Below are positions 34,287-42,885 of a DNA stretch of 64,000 nucleotides, piece after piece. The notes below the pieces were generated by a model, which was given only the letters and a program-made list of their open reading frames with translations, ran no database searches and was not told where the DNA came from. A program made the translations under genes and the position numbers. Source of the stretch: Microbacterium arborescens (GTDB lineage: Bacteria > Actinomycetota > Actinomycetes > Actinomycetales > Microbacteriaceae); NCBI GenBank assembly GCA_003339645.1, contig QNUV01000099.1, positions 124,001 through 188,000 on the forward strand. The letters are read 5' to 3'. Position 1 is the stretch's first letter, and each line of letters opens with the position of its first letter.

Positions 34287-35491
34287 GATGGGTCTCCCTT
34301 GGGGCGGGCGGGCATCGCCCGGACGATCTTCTTCCTGGTCTTCCTCGGCGCCGCGGCCGCACCATCGGGGGCGGCGATCGCGGGCAGGCGGATCGTGAAC
34401 GTCGAGCCGCGTCCCGGACGGGACCACAGCTGGACCTCGCCGCCGTGGCGCTGCACGGCGTGCTTGACGATCGAGAGCCCCAGGCCGGTGCCGCCCGTAC
34501 GGCGCGAGCGGGCGTAGTCGGCGCGATAGAACCGCTCGAATACGCGCTGCTGCTCGCTCTCCGGGATGCCGATGCCGCGATCGGTCACGGCGATCTCGAC
34601 GGTGTCACCCGTGCCGCGGATGCCGACGCCGACCTGACTGGCGGGCGGCGAGTACACGATGGCGTTCGCGATGAGGTTCCCCACCGCCTCGCTCAGCACC
34701 TGCACGTCGCCGCGCACGTACAGCCCGCGATCCCCTCCGCGCACGAGAGCGACGCCCGCCGACTCGGCGGCGATCGCGTGCGTCTCGATGGCCGACGTGA
34801 CGACCTCGTCGATCGCGACGTCGCGCAGCTCCGTCAGCTCGTCGGAGGACTGCAGGCGCGACAGGCTCATGATGCGCGAGGTCAGGTTCCCGAGCCGCAT
34901 GGCCTCGGCACTCAGCCGGCTGGCGAACGAGCGCACCTGTTCGGGGTCGTCGGCGGCGGACTCGATCGCCTCGGCGAGCAGGGTGACCGCCCCGACCGGG
35001 GTCTTCAGCTCGTGACTCGTGTTCGCCACGAAGTCGCGCCGCATCTCCGCGAGCCGTTCGCGCTCGGTGATGTCGCGCACGAGCACGAGGGTGAACCGCG
35101 GGGTGATGCTGCTCGCGCGCGCGACGATCAGTCGCGGCTCCGCCGGAGCCACCCCGCGGCGCAGCCGCAGCGTGCCCGTCTCGGAATGCGCCACGCCGCG
35201 CGAAGAGCGCAGCAGCTCGCGCAGCTCGTCACCCGGAACCGTCTCGCCCTCGAACAGGCCGAACAACTCGGCGGACGGCGACGTCGCGACGATGGTGAAC
35301 GACGCATCGACGATGAGCGCGGCCTCATCGAGGGCGGCCAGCACGTCGCGCGCGCCGGCCGGGAGATCGCCGTCGGCCTGCTCCTGCGCCTGTACGCGGG
35401 CGCGCCAGGCCAGGAAGGCCACAGCGCTGATGAGAAGGCCGACGAACACGCCCCCGAGAAGGGCGACCAGCGCGAGCTGCGTCGGATTCAT
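34283..35491 (-). CDS. senX3: Sensor histidine kinase SenX3
   Basis: 402 residues. One clear transmembrane helix (about 7-28), then a PAS-like domain (about 50-140), the DHp helix with phospho-His160 (FVANTSHELKTPVG), and the ATPase domain (NLIANAIVYSPP, DRGIGIPESEQ, GGTGLGLSIVKH). A basic C-terminal tail (APRKTRKKIVRAMPARPKG) is present. It senses phosphate status through PhoU and the Pst system in mycobacteria. The Shine-Dalgarno-like GGAGG lies only 1 base before the ATG, so the true start may differ. It is divergent from phoU. Confidence 0.94.
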   Translation of the reverse strand: MNPTQLALVALLGGVFVGLLISAVAFLAWRARVQAQEQADGDLPAGARDVLAALDEAALIVDASFTIVATSPSAELFGLFEGETVPGDELRELLRSSRGVAHSETGTLRLRRGVAPAEPRLIVARASSITPRFTLVLVRDITERERLAEMRRDFVANTSHELKTPVGAVTLLAEAIESAADDPEQVRSFASRLSAEAMRLGNLTSRIMSLSRLQSSDELTELRDVAIDEVVTSAIETHAIAAESAGVALVRGGDRGLYVRGDVQVLSEAVGNLIANAIVYSPPASQVGVGIRGTGDTVEIAVTDRGIGIPESEQQRVFERFYRADYARSRRTGGTGLGLSIVKHAVQRHGGEVQLWSRPGRGSTFTIRLPAIAAPDGAAAAPRKTRKKIVRAMPARPKGDPS

Positions 35492-35662
35492 TCCTCCAGA
35501 TTAGGACGAGGCGCGGGGCCCGCCCATCGCGTCTCGGCCGTTCCTTCTCGGACTCGGGTCTATGTTCATCGGCTCGGCACCGTTCGTTAACCTTGTCGAG
35601 CGACAATCGCGTCGCCGTGAGTACGGCGTCGTGCTGTCTCCGCAAGAAGGAAAGGTGCTCCG

Positions 35663-36349
35663 ATGCGCGAAGTCTTCCACCAGTCCCTCGAGGACGTCCA
35701 GGCCCGCCTGGTCGAGATCTCCGAGCTGGTGACCGTCGCGATCGAGAAGGCCACGCGTGCATTCGGCACGAGCGACATCACCCTCGCCGAAGAAGTCATC
35801 GATGCGGACGCCGTCATCGACGACAAGGCCATCGCGATCGACGAGCTGGCCATCGAGATCCTCGCCCGCCAGCAGCCGGTTGCACGCGACCTGCGCATCG
35901 TCGTCTCGGCACTGCGCACCAGCGCGTCGCTCGAGCGGATGGGTGACATCGCCGAGCACATCGCGCAGCTCACCCGCATGCGCTTCCCCGAGCGCGCCAT
36001 CCCGAAGGGCCTGAAGGGCACCTTCACCAAGATGGGCGAGATCGACGTCGAGGTCGCGCGCACCCTCACCGAGCTGCTTCGCTCGGAAGACCTCGCTCTG
36101 GTCGAGACGCTGCGCGCTCTCGACGACCGGCTCGACGACCTCCACCTGAGCGTGTTCGAGAAGGTCCTCAGCGAGAACTGGCAGGGCGAGGCGGCCGCCA
36201 CCGTCGACGCGACGCTGGCCAGCCGGTACCACGAGCGCTTCGCCGATCACGCCGTCACGGTCGGCAAGCGCGTCGCCTATCTCGCGACGGGCGAATGGCG
36301 CCCCGACACCGAGACGATCAACGTCATCGTTAACGACGGCGGTCTCTGA
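35663..36349 (+). CDS. phoU: PhoU phosphate-signalling protein
   Basis: A 228-residue all-helical protein made of two PhoU repeats (three-helix bundles). Metal-binding motif variants are E-x-x-x-D in ADAVIDDKAIAIDELAIEI and DRLDDLHLSVFEKV. PhoU couples the Pst transporter to the SenX3 sensor and restrains phosphate uptake. It starts with ATG after AAGAAGGAAAGG. It is divergent from senX3-regX3 and tail-to-tail with gpmA across a strong terminator. Confidence 0.96.
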   Translation: MREVFHQSLEDVQARLVEISELVTVAIEKATRAFGTSDITLAEEVIDADAVIDDKAIAIDELAIEILARQQPVARDLRIVVSALRTSASLERMGDIAEHIAQLTRMRFPERAIPKGLKGTFTKMGEIDVEVARTLTELLRSEDLALVETLRALDDRLDDLHLSVFEKVLSENWQGEAAATVDATLASRYHERFADHAVTVGKRVAYLATGEWRPDTETINVIVNDGGL

Positions 36350-36366
36350 CCAGCATCCGGTCGATG

Positions 36367-36402
36367 ACGAAGGGGCGGTGCCGATCGGCACCGCCCCTTC
36401 GT
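36367..36402. terminator. Bidirectional terminator between phoU and gpmA
   Basis: A 16-bp perfect stem (ACGAAGGGGCGGTGCC) with a GATC loop, between convergent genes. Confidence 0.88.
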
Positions 36403-36413
36403 ACGTCTCGTGC

Positions 36414-37163
36414 TTACGCCTTGCCCTGGTTGGCCACGGCGGCAGCACCGGCCGCAGCCGCCTCGGGGTCGAGATACTCACCCGGGCCGAGCGGCTTGAG
36501 GTTCTCGTCGAGCTTGTAGACCAGCGGGATGCCCGTGGGGATGTTCAGCTCCGCGATGTCGTCGTCGCTGATGCCCTCGAGCTGCTTGACGAGAGCACGC
36601 AGCGAGTTGCCGTGAGCGGTCACGAGCACGGTCTTGCCCGCGCGCAGGTCTTCGGCGATGTCGGACTCCCAGTACGGCAGCAGACGGTCGATGACGAGCT
36701 TGAGCGACTCGGTGCGAGGCACCTCGCCGTCGATGTCGGCGTAGCGCGGGTCGTTCACCTGGCTGTACTGGTCGTCATCGGCGAGGGGCGGCGGCGGCAC
36801 GTCGAACGAACGACGCCACAGCATGAACTGCTCGTTTCCGAACTCCGCGAGGGTCTGCGCCTTGTCCTTGCCCTGCAGCGCACCGTAGTGACGCTCGTTC
36901 AGGCGCCACGAGCGCTTGACCGGGATCCACAGGCGGTCGGCCGCGTCGAGAGCGATCTGAGCGGTCTGGATGGCACGGCTGAGGACCGACGTGTAGAGGA
37001 CGTCGGGCAGCAGGCCCGCCTCGGCGAGCAGCTCACCGCCGCGCTGGGCCTCGGCCTTGCCCTGGTCGGTCAGTCGGACGTCGACCCAGCCGGTGAACTG
37101 GTTGGACTTGTTCCACTCGCTCTGCCCGTGGCGGAGGAGGATCAGCGTGTACGGCGCACTCAT
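36414..37163 (-). CDS. gpmA: 2,3-bisphosphoglycerate-dependent phosphoglycerate mutase
   Basis: A 249-residue glycolytic enzyme interconverting 3- and 2-phosphoglycerate through a phospho-His. The catalytic RHGQSEWN motif (H12), [17 protein letters not shown] and the second His in [13 protein letters not shown] are intact. Proximity to senX3-regX3 is as in Mycobacterium tuberculosis (gpm1-senX3-regX3), here with phoU between. Confidence 0.98.
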   Translation of the reverse strand: MSAPYTLILLRHGQSEWNKSNQFTGWVDVRLTDQGKAEAQRGGELLAEAGLLPDVLYTSVLSRAIQTAQIALDAADRLWIPVKRSWRLNERHYGALQGKDKAQTLAEFGNEQFMLWRRSFDVPPPPLADDDQYSQVNDPRYADIDGEVPRTESLKLVIDRLLPYWESDIAEDLRAGKTVLVTAHGNSLRALVKQLEGISDDDIAELNIPTGIPLVYKLDENLKPLGPGEYLDPEAAAAGAAAVANQGKA

Positions 37164-37203
37164 GCTTCGAGTCTACCGAGCCGGGGCCTGCGATCATGGG
37201 GGC

Positions 37204-38022
37204 ATGGCCCCGGGACATATCGGGCAGGCCACCCGTGGTACCACCAACACGAACCGCCTGCGTCGCGTCGATCGCTGGATCGCGCGGCATCCCGTGCTGC
37301 GCCGATGCGCCGACCCCCTGGTCATCGACCTCGGCTACGGTGCGAGCGGCGTGACGGCGCTCGAGCTGGAGGCACGGCTGAGGCCCGCCCGCCGGGACGT
37401 CCAGGTCCTCGGGCTCGAGATCGACCCCGACCGCGTCGCTCGAGCGCGCTCCCAGCTCGTCGACGTCCGCGCTGGACGCACGCCCTTCGCACCGGATGCC
37501 CGCGTCGGGTTCGCGAGGGGCGGGTTCGAGGTGCCCGTCCCGGGTGGACGCCGACCCGCGATCATCCGCGCGTTCAACGTGCTGCGTCAGTACGACGAGT
37601 CGGATGTCGCCGATGCGTGGTCCCGGATGGCGTCGCGCCTCGCACCCGACGGAATGCTCGTCGAGGGGACGTGCGACGAGATCGGCCGCGTGAGCACCTG
37701 GGTCGAGGTGGGCCCGGATGCCGCGCCCCGCAGCCTCACGATCTCGCTCCGACTCGCGGGGCTCGACTCCCCCGCGATCGCAGCCGAACGCCTGCCGAAG
37801 GCGCTCATCCACCGCAACGTCGCCGGCGAACGGGTGCACGGGCTGCTGTCGTCACTCGACGACGAGTGGCAGCGAGCCGCGCCGGCATCCGCTTTCGGGC
37901 CGGTCCAGCGCTGGCGCGCCGCTCTCGGGGCGATGTCCGAGCGCGGGCTCGACCTCGGCGACCGCGCTCGGTGGCGGCTGGGCGAGTTCACGGTGCCGTG
38001 GAGCGCCGTCGCGCCCCGCTGA
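37204..38022 (+). CDS. Class I SAM-dependent methyltransferase
   Basis: 272 residues. The SAM motif I appears as LVIDLGYGASGVTALELEA (about 40-58), with an acidic residue after strand 2 (VLGLEIDPDRVARAR). FNVLRQYDESDVADAW lies at the motif IV/V region. The substrate is unknown. It starts with ATG, divergent from gpmA with 40 bases between the starts. A hairpin (GCGCCCCGC/GCGGGGCGC, 38011-38036) covers its stop codon. Confidence 0.82.
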   Translation: MAPGHIGQATRGTTNTNRLRRVDRWIARHPVLRRCADPLVIDLGYGASGVTALELEARLRPARRDVQVLGLEIDPDRVARARSQLVDVRAGRTPFAPDARVGFARGGFEVPVPGGRRPAIIRAFNVLRQYDESDVADAWSRMASRLAPDGMLVEGTCDEIGRVSTWVEVGPDAAPRSLTISLRLAGLDSPAIAAERLPKALIHRNVAGERVHGLLSSLDDEWQRAAPASAFGPVQRWRAALGAMSERGLDLGDRARWRLGEFTVPWSAVAPR

Positions 38023-38036
38023 CGCTCGCGGGGCGC
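38011..38036 (+). terminator. Terminator over the methyltransferase stop codon
   Basis: A 9-bp stem GCGCCCCGC/GCGGGGCGC with an 8-base loop that includes the TGA. Confidence 0.55.
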
Positions 38037-38075
38037 GCCGTGCGCGGAGTCAGCGCCCGGGTCGGAGCAGTGGTG

Positions 38076-38771
38076 TCAGGCGTCGTCGTTCCAGTCCGCG
38101 GCATCCCGTCGCGCTGCGGCACGGCGCGCGGCCGCGACCGCCGCCTCGTAGCCGTCGTCGGGGTTCGAGACGAGGTGATCCGTCGCAAGCGCGTGCAACC
38201 GGACGTTCCATTCCGCCGAGGCCGCCGCGGCGTCGATCGCGTCGCGTCCCGACTCGCCGAGGGTCACGAACGCCCGGCTGAGGCTCTGCCGGAGGTCGTC
38301 GGAGCCGAGGCCGAAGTGGGCGGCCAGCTCGGACGCGAGGGCGCCGCGCTCGGCCTCGGGCGCGAGGCCCGCTGCCGTCCGCCAGGCGGTGCGGGCGACG
38401 TCGGTGTTCGCGTCGTGAAGCAGTTCCCGCGTGATCGCGGGCCACGCCCGCGGGTCGCGGATCTTCGAGAGCGTGTGGAGCGCCTGGGCCCGCGCCCTCG
38501 GCAGCGGCGACCCGAGCTCGGGGACCACCCGGTCGAGGGTCGCCTCGCGGTCCTGTCGGGTGAGGGCCCAGGTCAGCGTCTCGCGCACGGTGAAGTCGGG
38601 TTCGTGCGCGCACTGCTCGACGAGCACCGGCACGTACTCGGGACGCGGGTAGGTTCCCGCCGCCATGGCGCTGCGGACCCGCTCGGATCCGTTCGGCGAC
38701 CCGAGCGCACGGCGCAGGAGATCAGCGGCCGTCGGTGTGTCGTCGTCGGTCGCGGTGCTGTCGTTGCTCAT
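38076..38771 (-). CDS. HEAT-repeat domain protein
   Basis: A 231-residue all-helical protein of HEAT/PBS-lyase-type repeats: EYVPVLVEQCAHEPDFTVRETLTWALTRQ, RARAQALHTLSKIRDPRAWPAI, NTDVARTAWRTAAGL. The N-terminal 15 residues are Thr/Asp-rich and probably disordered. Such proteins are scaffolds or DNA-lesion binders; no catalytic residues can be assigned. The ATG at 38771 has a strong GGAGGAGGAG site. No operon partner. Confidence 0.85.
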   Translation of the reverse strand: MSNDSTATDDDTPTAADLLRRALGSPNGSERVRSAMAAGTYPRPEYVPVLVEQCAHEPDFTVRETLTWALTRQDREATLDRVVPELGSPLPRARAQALHTLSKIRDPRAWPAITRELLHDANTDVARTAWRTAAGLAPEAERGALASELAAHFGLGSDDLRQSLSRAFVTLGESGRDAIDAAAASAEWNVRLHALATDHLVSNPDDGYEAAVAAARRAAARRDAADWNDDA

Positions 38772-38845
38772 GATGGCTCCTCCTCCCCTATAGAACACTC
38801 TCGGCGGCCCTCGCGGGCGGATCCGACTGATGTCGCAACGGCGTC

Positions 38846-39775
38846 TCAGGCCGGAGTCTCCGATCGGCGGCTGCGGCGCGCGGCTTGCCGCGCCCGCCCG
38901 CGACCGCGATCGGCGAGGAAGACCGCGAGATCGTCGACGACGGCCTCGATGAGCGGAGCCCGCGGTCCGTCCGCGTCCCATCCCGCGTACAGCTGTGCTT
39001 CGAGGCATCCGTCGGCCCCGACGATCGGGACCGTCACCGTGCCCGGGGCCGGGTCGTCCGTCAGCACGGCGACCCCGCGCCCGGCGGCCACGAGCGCGCG
39101 CGCGATCGCCGGCTGCCGCACCGTGATGGGGTCGTCGTAGGCGAGGCCGGCCCGACCGACCTCGTGGTCAAGGGCACGTCGCGCCGCGCTGTTGGGCGTC
39201 AGCAGCACGAGCGGATGCCGCACGAGCTCGTCGACGCCGACCTCGGCGCGCCGCGCGAGGTCGTGCTCGCGCGGCACGTGAGCCCACACCCGCGCGGCGG
39301 ACAGTCGGCGCCCACGCCACCCCGGCCGCGGCGTCGTTGTCGAGATCCCAAGATCGGCGCCTCGCGTGGCGGCCAGGTCGAACACGCGGAACGGGTCTGC
39401 GTCATCGCAATCGAGCACCGGCGCGTCCGCTCCGCGTGCGACGAGGTAGGGGGCGATCGCCGACGTGATGGTCGCCGACGGCGCGATGACGTGCAGGATG
39501 GCCCGGGTCTGCCCGCTCTCCTGCTTGGTCCGTCCGACGACGTTCTCGGCGAGCGCGAGCAGGTCGGTTACGCGATCGTAAAATCTCGCACCAGCCGGCG
39601 TCGGGCGGACCGGCCCATTCCCTCGGACCAGCAGCCGGACGCCGAGCTCATCCTCGAGCCGCTGGATCTGCCGTGACATCGCCGGCTGCGTGATACTGCG
39701 GCGACGCGCCCCCGCCGAGATCGAGCCTTCCTCGACGACGGCGGCGAAAGACGCGAAAGCGAACAGGTCGGCCAT
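38846..39775 (-). CDS. LysR-family transcriptional regulator
   Basis: 309 residues. The N-terminal winged HTH (about 1-60: FAAVVEEGSISAGARRRSITQPAMSRQIQRLEDELG) is followed by a periplasmic-binding-protein-like effector domain. It is divergent from the MHS permease/amidohydrolase pair with 106 bases between starts. An inverted repeat in that gap fits a LysR site, so it very likely controls those two genes in response to their substrate. Confidence 0.93.
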   Translation of the reverse strand: MADLFAFASFAAVVEEGSISAGARRRSITQPAMSRQIQRLEDELGVRLLVRGNGPVRPTPAGARFYDRVTDLLALAENVVGRTKQESGQTRAILHVIAPSATITSAIAPYLVARGADAPVLDCDDADPFRVFDLAATRGADLGISTTTPRPGWRGRRLSAARVWAHVPREHDLARRAEVGVDELVRHPLVLLTPNSAARRALDHEVGRAGLAYDDPITVRQPAIARALVAAGRGVAVLTDDPAPGTVTVPIVGADGCLEAQLYAGWDADGPRAPLIEAVVDDLAVFLADRGRGRARQAARRSRRSETPA

Positions 39776-39799
39776 GCATCGAAAACATACCTCAATGCC

Positions 39800-39812
39800 C
39801 GAATATCATTCG
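39800..39812. promoter_or_regulatory. Probable LysR operator / permease promoter
   Basis: CGAATATCATTCG is a perfect 5-bp inverted repeat around ATC and contains TATCAT, a plausible -10 for the permease gene. It is the only clear dyad in the LysR-permease divergent gap. Confidence 0.55.
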
Positions 39813-39881
39813 ACAACATGGCGGGCTCTCGGGAGCATGGCCGGACGGCGCTGCTGCGTCGAGACGAGAGGACCCGACCCC

Positions 39882-41207
39882 ATGACCGTTTCCGCCCCCG
39901 CGCTCCACGATGAGCGCAAAGCCCGCCGCGCCGCCTTCGGCTCGTTCGTCGGCACCTCGATCGAGTGGTACGACTTCTACCTGTTCGGAACGGCAGCCGC
40001 TCTCGTGCTGCCGACGGTGTTCTTCCCCGGCGCGGATCCGGCCATCGGACTGCTGGCCTCGTTCGCGACCTTCTGGGCGGGTTTCCTCGCGCGGCCCCTC
40101 GGCGGACTCTTCTTCGGCCACATCGGCGACCGTCTCGGACGCAAGAACACGCTCGTCGTCACGCTCATGATCATGGGGGTCGCGACCTTCCTCATCGGGC
40201 TCCTCCCCGGGGCGGATGCCTGGGGCATGGCCGCCCCGATCCTGCTCATCGTGCTACGGGCCGCGCAAGGGTTCGCGGTCGGCGGCGAGTGGGGCGGAGC
40301 CGTCCTGATGGCCTCGGAGAGCGCGCAGAAGGGGCGGGGCGTGCGGTCGGCGATGTGGGTGCAGCAGGGTTCACCGGTCGGCAGCATCCTCGCCACCGTC
40401 GCGTTCCTGCTCGTGGGGCTGCTCGACCAGGAGGCCTTCCTCTCGTGGGGCTGGCGGGTGCCCTTCCTCGCCTCGGCCGTGCTCGTCGCCGTCGGGCTGC
40501 TCATCCGCCTCAAGGTCGAGGAGTCGCCCGAGTTCGAGGCGGCTGCGTCGGATGCCGATGTGCCCCGCATTCCGATCAGCGAGCTGCTGCGCCATCATTG
40601 GGGCACCCTGCTGGTCGGCGTGCTCGCGTGCGGCCTCGGCATCGGCGGCGCCTATTTCACCTCGACGTTCATGCTCTCGTACACGACGACCCAGCTGGGC
40701 GTCGACCGTCAGACGATGCTGATGATCCTGCTCGGCACGGTCTTCGTGCAGTTCGCCTGGCAGCCGATCGCGGCGCGCATCGCCGAGCGCGTCGGGACGG
40801 CTCGGTTCATGGTGGTCAGCCTCGTCGCGGCGATCGCCATCGCCTTCCCGGCCTTCCTCGTCATCTCCTCGGGCGAACCGCTCGGCATCTTCTTGGTTCT
40901 CGCGGCGGTCATGATCCCGACCTCCGGCTACTACGCCGTGCTGGCCGGCTTCCTCGCCCAGGCGTTCCCCGTGCGCATCCGCTACACGGGCATCTCGGCC
41001 GCGTACCAGCTGTGCGCCACTCTCATCGGTGGCACGACTCCCCTGCTCGCCCAGCTCGCGCTGAACATCGGCGGCGGGAGCTGGGTCGGAATCGCGGTCT
41101 TCTACGTCATCCTCATCGGCATCACCCTCATCGGTGTCGTGGGCGTGACGGTCCGCAGCGGCTTCTCGGCCGCCGCGGAGAAGCGCGAGCGCGAGGTGTC
41201 CGCATGA
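39882..41207 (+). CDS. MFS transporter, metabolite:H+ symporter (MHS) family
   Basis: A 441-residue inner-membrane permease with 12 predicted helices. The family signature GTSIEWYDFYLFGTAAALV opens the protein, and GHIGDRLGRKNTLV is the conserved loop 2-3 motif. GFAVGGEWGGAVLMASES and GWRVPFLASAVLVA are typical of MHS carriers of organic acids such as alpha-ketoglutarate, citrate or shikimate. The substrate is not predictable. The stop overlaps the amidohydrolase ATG (ATGA). It is probably induced through the divergent LysR protein. Confidence 0.94.
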   Translation: MTVSAPALHDERKARRAAFGSFVGTSIEWYDFYLFGTAAALVLPTVFFPGADPAIGLLASFATFWAGFLARPLGGLFFGHIGDRLGRKNTLVVTLMIMGVATFLIGLLPGADAWGMAAPILLIVLRAAQGFAVGGEWGGAVLMASESAQKGRGVRSAMWVQQGSPVGSILATVAFLLVGLLDQEAFLSWGWRVPFLASAVLVAVGLLIRLKVEESPEFEAAASDADVPRIPISELLRHHWGTLLVGVLACGLGIGGAYFTSTFMLSYTTTQLGVDRQTMLMILLGTVFVQFAWQPIAARIAERVGTARFMVVSLVAAIAIAFPAFLVISSGEPLGIFLVLAAVMIPTSGYYAVLAGFLAQAFPVRIRYTGISAAYQLCATLIGGTTPLLAQLALNIGGGSWVGIAVFYVILIGITLIGVVGVTVRSGFSAAAEKREREVSA

Positions 41208-42853
41208 GGCTCGACGCGATCATCGAGAACGGGCGCATCCGCACGGGCGACGCCGAGCGCCCGATGGTCTCGCGGATCGGGGTCTTCGCGGGGCGGATCG
41301 TCGGGGTCGATGAGGAGATCGACGGCGCCACCGCAGACCGCATGCTCGACCTCGGAGGGGCGCCCGCGGTGCCCGGCTTCCACGACGCGCACCTGCACTT
41401 CAGCCTGCACGGACAGAAGCTGCTGCGACTCGACCTGTCGCACACGGCACAACCCGACCTCGACGCCGTCTACGCGGCGATCGCGACAGCCGTGGCTGCC
41501 GCTGCTCCCGGGGCGTGGGTGCTCGGGCGCGGACACGACCAGAACAAGCTCGGCCGCCACCCGCACCTGGTAGATCTCGATCGCATCGCGCCCGACAACC
41601 CCGTCTACCTCGAACACACCTCGGGACATATGGGCGTCGCCAACAGCGCCGCCTTCCGGGCCATGGGCCTCGACCCCGCCGCACTGCCACACCACATCGA
41701 CGGCGGGCTCGTCTCGCGCGACGCCGACGGTCATCCCGACGGCCTGCTTCAAGAGCGGGCGCAGGAGCTCGTCACCGGCGGCTTCCTGCCGGTGACACTC
41801 GAAACCCACCGAGAGGGATCCCGGCTGGCCTCGGCCGATCTCCTGCGATACGGCATCACCACCGTGACCGAGCCCGGCATCGGGGCACCGGGGCAGATCG
41901 GGCAGAGCCCCGTCGAGCTGCGCGCCTACCAGGAGGGCATCGAAGCCGGCGACATCCGCCTTCGCCTCAATGCCATGCCCTACATCCGCGTCATGCACGA
42001 CCTCGGCGCGATCGGCGGCGGCGAGAGCGGATGGGGCCTCGACCTGGGGGCGCGCACCGGCCTGGGCGACGACCGGCTGCGCATCTCCGGGACCAAGGTG
42101 CTCAGCGATGGTTCGCTCATCGGACGGACCGCGGCCATGTGCTGCGACTTCAGCGACGACCCGGGCAACCGCGGGTTCCTCGTGTGGGAGGAACCGCAGC
42201 TGCACGAGATGATCCGCGACGCGCACCGCAACGGATGGCAGATCGCGACTCATGCCATCGGCGACCGGGCGCTCGATGCGCTGATGGATGCCGTCGACGC
42301 CGCGCAGCGGGAGTTTCCGCGCCATGACCCGCGCCACCGCATCGAGCACTGCGGGGTCTCGCGGCCCGATCAGATCGACCGGGTCGTGGCTCTCGGCCTC
42401 ATCCCGAGCCCGCAGGGTCGGTTCGTCTCGGAAACCGGCGACGGCCTGCTCGCGGCGGTCGGCCCCGAGCGGGCCGACATGGTCTACCGCATGCGGACCT
42501 GGCTCGACCGCGGTGTCGTGCTGCCCGGCTCGACGGACGCCCCGATCGTGCACCCCGACCCGATCGCGAGCATCCACGACATGGTCAACCGCCGCACCGC
42601 GGCCGGCGTGCCGCTGGCGCCCGCCGAAGCGGTATCCCCGGCACAGGCGCTACGGGCCTATACCTACGGTTCCGCCTACGCCGCGCGCGAAGAGCATGTC
42701 AAGGGCACCATCCGCCGCGGGATGCTCGCCGACCTCGCGGTGCTCAGCGACGACCTGCTCGAGGTCGACCCCACGCGCATCTCGTCGATACAGGTGGGCG
42801 CGACGATTGTCGGAGGCGAACTCGTGCACGACCGCGGCGCCGTCGTGTCGTGA
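41204..42853 (+). CDS. Amidohydrolase, YtcJ-like (Amidohydro_3)
   Basis: A 549-residue metal-dependent hydrolase of the amidohydrolase superfamily. The HXH metal site is in PGFHDAHLHF (about 64-66), with His in WQIATHAIGDRALD and HRIEHCG, and Asp in VVLPGSTDAPI. The YtcJ group includes exoenzyme-like amidases and N-acyl hydrolases of unknown substrates. Coupling to the MHS permease suggests uptake then hydrolysis of one compound, perhaps an N-acylated or amide-bearing acid (inference). Confidence 0.92.
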   Translation: MRLDAIIENGRIRTGDAERPMVSRIGVFAGRIVGVDEEIDGATADRMLDLGGAPAVPGFHDAHLHFSLHGQKLLRLDLSHTAQPDLDAVYAAIATAVAAAAPGAWVLGRGHDQNKLGRHPHLVDLDRIAPDNPVYLEHTSGHMGVANSAAFRAMGLDPAALPHHIDGGLVSRDADGHPDGLLQERAQELVTGGFLPVTLETHREGSRLASADLLRYGITTVTEPGIGAPGQIGQSPVELRAYQEGIEAGDIRLRLNAMPYIRVMHDLGAIGGGESGWGLDLGARTGLGDDRLRISGTKVLSDGSLIGRTAAMCCDFSDDPGNRGFLVWEEPQLHEMIRDAHRNGWQIATHAIGDRALDALMDAVDAAQREFPRHDPRHRIEHCGVSRPDQIDRVVALGLIPSPQGRFVSETGDGLLAAVGPERADMVYRMRTWLDRGVVLPGSTDAPIVHPDPIASIHDMVNRRTAAGVPLAPAEAVSPAQALRAYTYGSAYAAREEHVKGTIRRGMLADLAVLSDDLLEVDPTRISSIQVGATIVGGELVHDRGAVVS

Positions 42854-42885
42854 TGGTGCCGCAGCTGCGGTGACGCCCGGCCGGA

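Noticed and set aside
35560-35600. GTTCATC and GTTCGTT upstream of phoU as a possible PHO box
   Set aside because: The two GTTC motifs are 18 bases apart, not 11 or 22, and the second lacks the CACC core, so the match is too weak to annotate.
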